The position numbers and the translations under genes were made by a program. Shown here piece after piece: positions 57,293 through 64,000 of a stretch of DNA of 64,000 bases (position 1 is the first letter of the stretch; each line of letters starts with the position of its first letter). The notes under the pieces were generated by a model that ran no database searches, was not told where the DNA came from, and was given only the letters and a program-made list of their open reading frames with translations. Origin of the DNA: Bremerella cremea (GTDB lineage Bacteria; Planctomycetota; Planctomycetia; Pirellulales; Pirellulaceae); contig NZ_QPEX01000030.1 in the NCBI RefSeq assembly GCF_003335505.1, positions 62,001-126,000 on the forward strand, read 5' to 3'.

Positions 57293-57828
57293 TGGCTGAG
57301 CTTGGAGCTGGCGTGGTGGCCAGTATGAAGCTTTGGCTATTGATTGGCGTGCTAGGAGTTTCGGCAGGGCATGCATTGCTGTGTGCTGTTCGCCTGCGGC
57401 ATACGGATCAGTTTCCTGCGCTGCTCGCTTGCACGACTGCAGTTGTTCTGTTGTTGACCGCCTTGTTGCTGTCGCATTTTTGGTCAGATGCTTGGCGTGT
57501 TGTTGCTAAGGAACGGGGGTTCTACGAGTCGCGTAGGCCGGTCCAAAGGGTGGTGACGCTCATGGGAATTGCCGTGCTCCCTTTGCTGGTGGGTGGAGCT
57601 GCTTGGTGGCTTCATCGGGGGCGTGTGGCTGTTACCGGGGCCGTAGTTCTTAGCTTCCTAACTCTTGGTGGAGCATTGGTTAAGGTGATTTCCTATCACC
57701 CCATTGACCGGATCATGACGCTCAAAGTAACTACTGGATTTTCCTTGTTTGATTTATTTTTAGGGATCGGAATCCTTGGCTTGAATATTTGCCTCGCGAT
57801 ATCTGGTTCAAGTAAGCAAGTAATTTGA
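57292..57828 (+). CDS. Four-helix membrane protein of the EPS operon, function unknown
   Basis: 178 residues from GTG 57292, whose G is the last base of the preceding TAG stop; AAGGGG lies 7 nt upstream. Hydrophobic helices at about 13-30, 40-60, 85-105 and 110-130, plus a C-terminal one (LFDLFLGIGILGLNICLAI). No motif is recognised. Tight coupling to the sugar transferase suggests a supporting role in lipid-linked sugar assembly. It could also be a general inner-membrane protein carried along. Confidence 0.6.
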   Translation: MAELGAGVVASMKLWLLIGVLGVSAGHALLCAVRLRHTDQFPALLACTTAVVLLLTALLLSHFWSDAWRVVAKERGFYESRRPVQRVVTLMGIAVLPLLVGGAAWWLHRGRVAVTGAVVLSFLTLGGALVKVISYHPIDRIMTLKVTTGFSLFDLFLGIGILGLNICLAISGSSKQVI

Positions 57829-57902
57829 TTTTGAGCTTGTTAAAGGCACGATCTCAACTACATTCAGAGTCAGGCACTTTTAAATCTTTGCACCAATAAA
57901 TC

Positions 57903-58361
57903 ATGGCTGATACAAAAAAAACTCGTGTGATAGCAATTTCATCTCGGGGGGGGCATTGGATTCAGTTGCTCAGGCTGCGGGATGCTTTTGCCGACCAAGA
58001 TGTGACTTATGTAACGACGGTGCCTGAATACCGCAGCATGGTTGGCGATGCTGATTTTAGAGTCGTTACGGAAGCAAGTCGTAAGACCAAATTTCGCATG
58101 ATTGTTATGGCTTTGCAGGTGATGTGGATCCTTATCCGCGTTCGCCCGTCTGCGATTGTCACAACAGGGGCCGCTCCCGGATTCATCGCCGTTTGGCTAG
58201 GTAAGCGCCTTGGCGTTCGAACGCTCTGGGTCGATAGCATTGCGAATGCGGACGAGATGTCCATGTCAGGGCAATTGGCAATGCAGCATGCAGACACTGT
58301 TCTCACTCAGTGGGAGCATCTGTCTTCCGATCGTGTACAGTATCATGGAGCCGTAGTGTGA
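57903..58361 (+). CDS. PssD/Alg14-like glycosyltransferase membrane subunit
   Basis: 152 residues. RVIAISSRGGHWIQLLRLRDAF opens with the Gly-rich loop (SRGGHW) of Alg14/PssD. The next segment, TKFRMIVMALQVMWILIRVRPSAIVTTGAAPGFIAVWLGKRLGVRTLWVDS, gives a membrane-associated helix and the TGAAP motif. Such proteins anchor a separate Alg13/PssE catalytic part, and the pair acts as a family 28-like GT-B enzyme on a lipid-linked sugar. Its stop overlaps the next start as GTGA. Confidence 0.88.
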   Translation: MADTKKTRVIAISSRGGHWIQLLRLRDAFADQDVTYVTTVPEYRSMVGDADFRVVTEASRKTKFRMIVMALQVMWILIRVRPSAIVTTGAAPGFIAVWLGKRLGVRTLWVDSIANADEMSMSGQLAMQHADTVLTQWEHLSSDRVQYHGAVV

Positions 58362-58909
58362 TTTTTGTAACCGTCGGAAATATGGATCCGTTTGATCGAC
58401 TGATCAAGTCAATGGACGAGTGGGCTGGCGACCAGCCAACAAAAGTCGAAATCTTGGCCCAGATTGGGACAGGAACTTATCGTCCTCAGCATTTAGAGTT
58501 TGTTGATTTTCTTACGCCGGGGCAGTACCGCGAGGCTTTTAACCGAGCTGACTTGGTGGTATCTCATGCCGGCATGGGGTCGATTATCACGGCGTTGGAG
58601 AGCTACAAGCCGATGGTCATCATGCCCAAGCTGGCGAGCCTTGGTGAGCAGCGAAACGAACATCAGTTAGCGACCGCAAAGCGATTTAAGCGTTCTGCCC
58701 TTATTCAGGTTGCCTACGACGCCGAGGAGCTGTTTCAGAAGCTGTCTGAGGCGGCAACGAGCGACGAGGCGACCGTATCGCTGCAAAAACAGGCTTGGCC
58801 ACCTGATGCATCCCTGATTAATTTTGTGCGTGGGTTTCTCACGACTCCAGCGGCAACTAGATCTGCTCAAGACCAGGCTCGATCTGTCATTCGGGAAACT
58901 GCTTCCTAG
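58358..58909 (+). CDS. PssE/Alg13-like glycosyltransferase catalytic subunit
   Basis: 183 residues from GTG 58358, which overlaps the TGA of the PssD-like gene; a 16-residue upstream extension is just read-through in frame. IFVTVGNMDPFDRLI begins the fold, ADLVVSHAGMGSIITALESYKPMVIMPKLASLGEQRNEHQLATAKRF is the nucleotide-sugar and acceptor site shared with MurG-like GT28 enzymes. It works with the preceding subunit, so the two genes are functionally one enzyme. Confidence 0.9.
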   Translation: MIFVTVGNMDPFDRLIKSMDEWAGDQPTKVEILAQIGTGTYRPQHLEFVDFLTPGQYREAFNRADLVVSHAGMGSIITALESYKPMVIMPKLASLGEQRNEHQLATAKRFKRSALIQVAYDAEELFQKLSEAATSDEATVSLQKQAWPPDASLINFVRGFLTTPAATRSAQDQARSVIRETAS

Positions 58910-58976
58910 GCGACACTTGCCTTTCTAGAGCCCTTTTGGTTGTGCCCTCTGTGTGGCGCATTGCTGGTAGTAAATT

Positions 58977-60482
58977 ATGCCAACGACGGAAGTCATTGAT
59001 AAATTGGAGCGGCCTTCACCCACGCAGGAAATTCCTACTAAGTTAGAGTCTTGCAATCCGTTATTTGATAGTAAAGAACTGCACAGAGATCTTGGGCGTA
59101 AAGCGGTTCGTGGGAGCGGTATTACCATCTTGGCTCAGGTGGCTAGATTCGTTCTCAAGTTAGGCTCGACAGCGATCCTGGCCAGGTTTCTTACGCCGGA
59201 TGATTTCGGCCTCATTGCAATGGTGATGGTGCTCATTGCGTTTGTCGAGATGTTTAAAGATGCTGGCCTCGCGATGGCAACCATTCAGCGCGAGAAGATA
59301 ACTCACCAGCAAATCAGCACGCTTTTTTGGCTCAATACGGTAGTTGGGGTTGGGGTGGCTCTAATCGTGGCTGCTGTGGCACCTGGGATTGCTTGGTTCT
59401 ATGGGGACTACCGACTTGTTGCCGTTGTCATGGTTTTGGCAACGTCGTTTGCTTTTAGTGGGGTTGTCGTTCAGCACCAAGCTCTGCTGCGTCGTAATAT
59501 GCAGCTTGGAAAACTTGCCATCATTGATGTGGTTGGCATGTTTGTCGGAGTGGTTGTAGCTGTAGCAATGGCTGCCCAAGGCTGGGGATATTGGGCACTG
59601 GTCGGTTGGCCCGTCGCGACAAGTATTTCGTCGGCTATTACGACCTTTTTGTTGGTTGATTGGCGACCTGGGGCCCCCTCTTTTAAAGAAAAAGTTGGGG
59701 ACATGGCAGGCTTTGGATTAAGCATTGCAGGATATCAGGCCATGAATCATTTCGCTCGAAACACCGACAATATCGCTATCGGAGCATACTGGGGAGCTGC
59801 TTCACTCGGATATTACAGCAAGGCTTACGGACTAGTTCTATTAGCTTGGGTGCAAGTCCTTGCTCCTATTTCTTCTGTGGTGCAGCCAGGGCTTTGTCGA
59901 TTGGTATCGAAGCCGGAAGAGTTCAAGCGTCTGTATCGCGATGCCTTGGCCGTGGTTGGCTGGATGTCGTTTGTGGTAATTGCTATTACGTGCATCCACG
60001 CGAAGCTGGTTTTCAGGATTGTGATGGGGCCTGGCTGGGATGAGAGTGCCTACCTCTATATGTTGCTGGCCCCGGCGGCGGTTGTGATGTCCATTCGGGT
60101 AGCTACCACTTGGGTTTATGTTGCTTACGGCACCGTTCGACGGCAGCTAAACTACAGCGTAGCATCGGGTTTAGTGTTGATGGTGGGGTCCATAATCGCC
60201 TGCTTTTTTGGGGTTTATTGGGTTGCCATCGCCGTCAGCGTGATTCAAGTGGCTCAGTTTATTGTTTCAATTCCGATCTGTTTTGCTGATACCGACATGA
60301 GTTGGCGCGACGCGGCAGAGCCAATTCTCGTTCCGCTATTCTTTGTGTCAGGCGTCTCGGGAGTATTGTTGTTGCTTACCACGGTCATTGATGAACTGCC
60401 GCTACTGTTGATTGGCGTGACTTCTTACTCGCTTCTTTGCTTAATTGTTTTGACTCCTATTATCAAGCGACATCTGTCATGA
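58977..60482 (+). CDS. Wzx-type polysaccharide flippase (WzxC-like)
   Basis: 501 residues with 12-14 helices. GSGITILAQVARFVLKLGSTAILARFLTPDDFGLIAMVMVLIAFVEMFKDAGLAMATIQRE is the classic opening of the polysaccharide transporter/MOP flippase family (also seen as TuaB/WzxC). A hydrophilic 40-residue N-terminus precedes it. It would flip the lipid-linked repeat unit across the inner membrane for polymerisation by the Wzy-like protein. Its stop overlaps the ATG of the pyruvyl transferase gene (ATGA). Confidence 0.92.
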   Translation: MPTTEVIDKLERPSPTQEIPTKLESCNPLFDSKELHRDLGRKAVRGSGITILAQVARFVLKLGSTAILARFLTPDDFGLIAMVMVLIAFVEMFKDAGLAMATIQREKITHQQISTLFWLNTVVGVGVALIVAAVAPGIAWFYGDYRLVAVVMVLATSFAFSGVVVQHQALLRRNMQLGKLAIIDVVGMFVGVVVAVAMAAQGWGYWALVGWPVATSISSAITTFLLVDWRPGAPSFKEKVGDMAGFGLSIAGYQAMNHFARNTDNIAIGAYWGAASLGYYSKAYGLVLLAWVQVLAPISSVVQPGLCRLVSKPEEFKRLYRDALAVVGWMSFVVIAITCIHAKLVFRIVMGPGWDESAYLYMLLAPAAVVMSIRVATTWVYVAYGTVRRQLNYSVASGLVLMVGSIIACFFGVYWVAIAVSVIQVAQFIVSIPICFADTDMSWRDAAEPILVPLFFVSGVSGVLLLLTTVIDELPLLLIGVTSYSLLCLIVLTPIIKRHLS

Positions 60483-61771
60483 AGTTAGCCCTCTTTGGTA
60501 CGTTCGATGTGCCAAATTACGGCGATTGCGAATTCCCTGCTGTTGTCGAACATTTTTGCCGAGAACGAATCAACGGCCCGTTTGAGATGGACTTGTATAG
60601 CCCATTTGGCCGTCCTGCGAGTATTAGTGAATACTCTTCCGTCAAGGCCATTCCTGGCTCATCCGGTATCTCATTAGGTTGCAAGTACGACGCGATCTCG
60701 CTCGTAGGCGGAGATACGGTGACTGCTGGGCACAATGTCAGTGGGGTTTATTGTCGCCTGTCTCCTAGAGAGTTAAGTGCAGGCTTGCGGTGCTGGTTGT
60801 ATCCCGCTATTGAAAGCTTGCGGACACAAGTTCCGTGGATCCTTCACTCGGTCGGGATTCGGCCTATTTCAGAAGAGCTTCAGCCAGGCCTAATCGCTGC
60901 CTTCAATGCTGCCGCACATGCGAAAGTGCGCGACCCGCATTCCAGGAACTATCTAAAGTCGCTTGGTGTTGAGGTCGGGGGAGTGACCGATATCGGTTTT
61001 GGAATTCCTAGCGTTAAAAGCGATAAAGAGTGGGACGCCATTTTTTCTTCCGTGCGTACCAGCGGCGGCTATCCCGACTCTTACATTGTCGTCCAGGCGA
61101 GCCGTGGTTATATCCAAGGACAGACGGAAGAGTTTGTTAACGCGATCGTCGAGATTGGGAAAAAGACTGGGAAGCCGTTGCTCTTTCTGCCATTGTGCCA
61201 TCATCTGAACGATCGAGTGACTTTGACGCGTTTGTATGCTATGGTTCGCGCGATATACCCAAATTGCATCTTAGAAAAGCGGGTATTAACGACCAATCAG
61301 ACTGCTGCTGTGCTTCGCGATTCAGAGGGGTACGTCGGTACCAGCATGCATGGTGCCATCACTGCATTGGCATTTGCAAAGCCGGCAACGATGCTTGTTT
61401 CACAAATCCCTGGGAAGCATGACGGTACCTTGGCGCAGGCCGGCTATCATGAGCTTTGTACGTTGAACCCAGCAGAGCTTTTGGAGCGGTATGAGTTATC
61501 AGGCCAGCTTGATTTAATTGGTAAGGCTAAACAAGCAGCCGAAGAGGTGGGAGTGGGGTTCGACCAGCTTGTCAAGGTAATGTCAGATGGGGGCTCGTCC
61601 TCAGGTCAGGTTGATTGGAAAAAGCAGCTTATTGAGTCTGAAATCGCGGAGCGAGATCTTTATCCAGGTGGCCTTCGCGTTCAGTTAAAGCGACTAATTT
61701 TTTGTGGATTGCGAAGTCATGAAGCTGTTTTCGAGGCCTATGAATACACATTTGGAGGACGCCGTTTATAA
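60479..61771 (+). CDS. Polysaccharide pyruvyl transferase family protein
   Basis: 430 residues from ATG 60479, overlapping the flippase stop. FGTFDVPNYGDCEFPAVVEHF at the start and GYVGTSMHGAITALAFAKPATML near residue 300 are the signature segments of the CsaB/PssK family (PF04230), where the SMHG His is catalytic. Such enzymes add ketal-linked pyruvate, giving negative charge to sugar chains, and some members act as glycosyltransferase-like proteins. The last 80 residues are unlike the core. Decoration of the EPS repeat unit is the most likely role. Confidence 0.88.
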   Translation: MKLALFGTFDVPNYGDCEFPAVVEHFCRERINGPFEMDLYSPFGRPASISEYSSVKAIPGSSGISLGCKYDAISLVGGDTVTAGHNVSGVYCRLSPRELSAGLRCWLYPAIESLRTQVPWILHSVGIRPISEELQPGLIAAFNAAAHAKVRDPHSRNYLKSLGVEVGGVTDIGFGIPSVKSDKEWDAIFSSVRTSGGYPDSYIVVQASRGYIQGQTEEFVNAIVEIGKKTGKPLLFLPLCHHLNDRVTLTRLYAMVRAIYPNCILEKRVLTTNQTAAVLRDSEGYVGTSMHGAITALAFAKPATMLVSQIPGKHDGTLAQAGYHELCTLNPAELLERYELSGQLDLIGKAKQAAEEVGVGFDQLVKVMSDGGSSSGQVDWKKQLIESEIAERDLYPGGLRVQLKRLIFCGLRSHEAVFEAYEYTFGGRRL

Positions 61772-62267
61772 GTGGTGCTCCAGCAATTTGTTTGGAGCAG
61801 GAGGAATTGTTTTTTCGGTATCGCTCCTTTTTTTTCTCCTGGCATGAATTGAAAAAATGGTAATTGGATTTCTCAGCGTCTTGTCTGCAGAAAAACACAT
61901 AGTGGAATTATTGGAATTTGTTGGACTTCATTGCCTAGTGGCATATTCACACAATTCCTTGGCTATTGACGATCGCCCCTGTTTGGCTAGATCGCGGTCC
62001 TCAATAAGGTAAAAGTTGTAGTACTGGGGTGGTGTCTTAGGGGGAACAGACTATTCTGGAATAGCCATTCCAGGTGGTCAGCAGAAACGCTGATTCAAGG
62101 CGAGACTGTTCTTAGTGGTTTTGAAATCTCCACATCCATTGCTAAATCGCAATGGTTATTTAAGTGGTGTTTCAGTCCTACATGGCACCCGTTGGATAAT
62201 AGTACACCGGCAGGCGTACGTTGAGATAAAAATGCGAATTAATTGATTCAAGCAGAGATTAGGTGCC
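61772..62267. other. Intergenic region with structured element within the EPS locus
   Basis: 496 bp without a protein-like ORF, the only large gap in the plus-strand EPS operon. A 7-bp hairpin TGCTCCA/TGGAGCA lies at 61776-61799 just after the pyruvyl transferase stop, followed by T-rich DNA; it may terminate or attenuate. The multi-stem element at 62043-62112 lies nearer the next gene. Confidence 0.5.
62043..62112 (+). ncRNA. Candidate three-way-junction RNA element upstream of the polymerase gene
   Basis: An outer stem GAACAG (62044-62049) with CTGTTC (62106-62111) encloses two perfect hairpins: CTGGAAT-AGCC-ATTCCAG (62056-62073) and TCAGC-AGAAAC-GCTGA (62078-62093). It lies 156 bp before the Wzy-like start. 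It could be a leader, a processing site or part of an antitermination element. No known riboswitch consensus is recognised. Confidence 0.35.
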
Positions 62268-63608
62268 ATGGATCAGACGTCTGAAATGTACCATTACGAG
62301 GGTCTCGGCACTACGGTCGTGCATCCTTTGGGCGCGCTTATGCTCTTGGCTTGTGGGTTGTCGTTCGTACTCTGCCCACGTAAATACGCGGTTTGGCCAT
62401 TGCTTATTCTGGTGTTTTTCGTCTCGGCCAGGCAATGCATCGCCATCGGCGGGTTTAATCTCTATTTCATTCGTTTCTTTGTGGTGTTTTTCGCTCCCCT
62501 ACGTATGGTTATGCAAGGCGAACGCATTCGCATGACCTCGATTGATTGGTGTGTCGTCGCATACGGTATTACCTATTTATTAACTGGAATAATTAATTGG
62601 GACCTCTCCTTGGTGATGCTGAAAATGCGGTTAGGGTTTGTCCTTGAGATTGTCATTCTATATTTGGTCATCCGCTCTGTTATTCAAACCAAGGAAGATG
62701 TTGACAGCGTTATTAATGGAATAGCTATCATGGCATTTCCTTTGGCCTTTTTCTTTCTTCTTGAATATCAAACAGGACGCAATGTATTTGCGATTTTTGG
62801 TGGAATTCCCGAGATGACTTTGATGCGTGATGGGAAAATGCGTTGCCAAGGGGCTTTTGCGCATCCCATTTTGGCCGGCGTGACTTGGGCTGCATTCATG
62901 CCCCTGCTGATGTATCGGGCAAAGGAGCGGGGGATTTTCAAGCCTATGTCGATCGCGCCTATGATTGCGGCATGTGTCATTATTGCGACGACAACATCAA
63001 GCACTCCGATTCTGGGGCTCGCAGTAGGGATCGTGGGCACTATGCTGTTTCCATTGCGACGATTTACGGGGCTAGCTTTTGCGGGGGTTGGCCTCTGTTT
63101 GGTGGTGCTTCATTTTATGATGAAGGGCCCCGTGTGGCATCTAATTACTCGCATTGATATCACCGCCGGGAATTCATCGTGGCACCGTTATGTCCTTGTG
63201 GATGGCTTTATCACCCATTGGGATGAATGGTGGTTCATGGGGTCTCGAGTTGGTTCTGCGCATTGGGGGCACTTTGCATTTGATACATCAAATCAATTTG
63301 TGGCGACAGGGTTGCAAGGGGGGATTGTGCTCTTAGCTCTTTTGCTCGCTATCATTATTTTGGCAATTCGTAATGCAGGGCGTATTAGCGAGGTCTATCC
63401 GTTGCTAGGTTGGGTTTTAGGTGTCGCTGTATTTGTCCAATGTTTTAGTTTTATTGGTGTATCCATATTTGGCCAAATGCATTTTACATGGGCGCTTTCT
63501 CTGGCCATGGTAAGCGGGTTGTCAAGTGCCACCGCGATGATTCGTAAGCAAAGCTTGCAAAGGGTCGAGTATTCCGGGCGTGAGGAGTGGGAGAGTTCCT
63601 ATGGCTAA
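62268..63608 (+). CDS. Wzy-like O-antigen ligase/polymerase family protein
   Basis: 446 residues with about 11-12 helices. It has a long mid-protein hydrophilic loop (RIDITAGNSSWHRYVLVDGFITHWDEWWFMGSRVGSAHWGHFAFDTSNQFVATGLQGG), where Wzy/WaaL proteins place their active loop. Its last helix is followed by a short basic tail. Context with flippase, initiating transferase and co-polymerase-type kinase favours a Wzy polymerase over a ligase. It overlaps the acyltransferase gene by 8 bp. Confidence 0.82.
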   Translation: MDQTSEMYHYEGLGTTVVHPLGALMLLACGLSFVLCPRKYAVWPLLILVFFVSARQCIAIGGFNLYFIRFFVVFFAPLRMVMQGERIRMTSIDWCVVAYGITYLLTGIINWDLSLVMLKMRLGFVLEIVILYLVIRSVIQTKEDVDSVINGIAIMAFPLAFFFLLEYQTGRNVFAIFGGIPEMTLMRDGKMRCQGAFAHPILAGVTWAAFMPLLMYRAKERGIFKPMSIAPMIAACVIIATTTSSTPILGLAVGIVGTMLFPLRRFTGLAFAGVGLCLVVLHFMMKGPVWHLITRIDITAGNSSWHRYVLVDGFITHWDEWWFMGSRVGSAHWGHFAFDTSNQFVATGLQGGIVLLALLLAIIILAIRNAGRISEVYPLLGWVLGVAVFVQCFSFIGVSIFGQMHFTWALSLAMVSGLSSATAMIRKQSLQRVEYSGREEWESSYG

Positions 63609-64000
63609 CGCTAAATCAAAGCGTTTTGCGTTGATACCCAGTTTGAATAACTTTTTGTGGCTGCAGCGATCGTTGAATCGATTGCGCTGGGTTATTTTTA
63701 CTAAGGTTTGGGGGATGGAGATTAGCCCAAGCACCGTTATTTCTCTGAGCGCTCGACTCGACAAGACCCACCCACGTGGCATTCATATTGGTAAGGACAC
63801 TTATATTGCATTTGATGCAGTGATTTTGGCGCACGACATGTGTCGCAGATTAAGGACCGATACTTATATCGGTGATAATTGTTTTGTCGGAGGGCGATCT
63901 ATGATCTTGCCCGGCCTAACTATTGGTAACGGCTGTATCGTTGCTGCGGGGGCTGTCGTTACCAAAGATGTGCCAGATGGCTCTATTGTTGCAGGGAATC
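63601..64000 (+). CDS. Hexapeptide-repeat acyltransferase, 3' end cut by window
   Basis: ATG 63601 overlaps the end of the polymerase gene. 133 codons are visible to the right edge. The left-handed beta-helix pattern appears late: GIHIGKDTYIAFDAVILAHD, TDTYIGDNCFVGGRSMILPGLTIGNGCIVAAGAVVTKDVPDGSIVAGN, typical of WcaF/Maa/LbH acetyltransferases. The N-terminal 50 residues are basic (RLRWVIFTKVWGMEISPSTVISLSA). It probably acetylates a sugar of the exopolysaccharide. The C-terminus is not seen. Confidence 0.9.
   Translation, partial: MANAKSKRFALIPSLNNFLWLQRSLNRLRWVIFTKVWGMEISPSTVISLSARLDKTHPRGIHIGKDTYIAFDAVILAHDMCRRLRTDTYIGDNCFVGGRSMILPGLTIGNGCIVAAGAVVTKDVPDGSIVAGN

Noticed and set aside
61996..62012. 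CCTCAATAAGG similar to the outer end of the 26-bp inverted repeat at 41714-41739
   Set aside because: Only about 10 bases are shared and no inverted partner lies nearby.

Overview
The window reads as chromosomal DNA of a planctomycete, most likely Pirellulaceae (Blastopirellula/Bremerella/Rhodopirellula-like). The evidence is two DUF1559 genes with the prepilin-like N-terminus typical of that phylum, small DUF1559-linked lipoproteins, a formylmethanofuran dehydrogenase-like C1 gene (the H4MPT pathway in a non-methanogen), a BlaI/M56 peptidase pair, many GTG/TTG starts, few strong Shine-Dalgarno sites, and an exosortase/PEP-CTERM exopolysaccharide locus. No rRNA, tRNA, CRISPR array, transposase or phage gene was seen.

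Left part (1-24.4 kb), mostly housekeeping and scattered metabolic genes: a minus-strand gene that runs off the left edge and joins an acyl-carrier-protein domain to a formylglycine-generating-enzyme-like domain; a Tat-exported sugar-isomerase-like protein; an fhcB-like C1 gene; a tandem pair of zinc-ribbon membrane proteins; a tandem pair of purine nucleoside phosphorylases that differ at the base-recognition Asn/Asp; two polytopic GT-C-like proteins separated by a cluster of 16-bp repeats; a DJ-1/PfpI and VOC pair; a VWA lipoprotein; YceH/DUF480; DUF1569; an eboA-eboB pair; hemB (Asp-type) divergent from folE2 and a MazG-like gene; and an SDR oxidoreductase.

Middle (24.4-41.8 kb), signalling and envelope: two DUF1559 genes with a small lipoprotein and a membrane protein between them; an M48 membrane peptidase; a minus-strand block made of blaI, a blaR1-type M56 receptor carrying a DUF1559-like C-terminal module, and upstream of them a secreted protein with the same module; a RedB/thioredoxin-like gene overlapping a chemoreceptor gene; and a type III glutamine synthetase.

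Right part (41.8-64 kb), one large exopolysaccharide/exosortase locus. A Wza-like export lipoprotein and a small lipoprotein lie on the minus strand. On the plus strand are a secreted small protein, two PEP-CTERM proteins, exosortase, a Wzc-type tyrosine kinase, EpsI, a 1430-residue TPR protein, a WbaP-type initiating sugar transferase, a 4-TM protein, a PssD/PssE (Alg14/Alg13-like) glycosyltransferase pair, a Wzx-type flippase, a polysaccharide pyruvyl transferase, a Wzy-like polymerase and a hexapeptide acyltransferase cut by the right edge. Together these cover initiation, extension, decoration, flipping, polymerisation, export and protein anchoring.

Most coding calls rest on translated motifs recognised by eye. 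Inverted repeats and terminators were read directly from the bases. No database search was possible.
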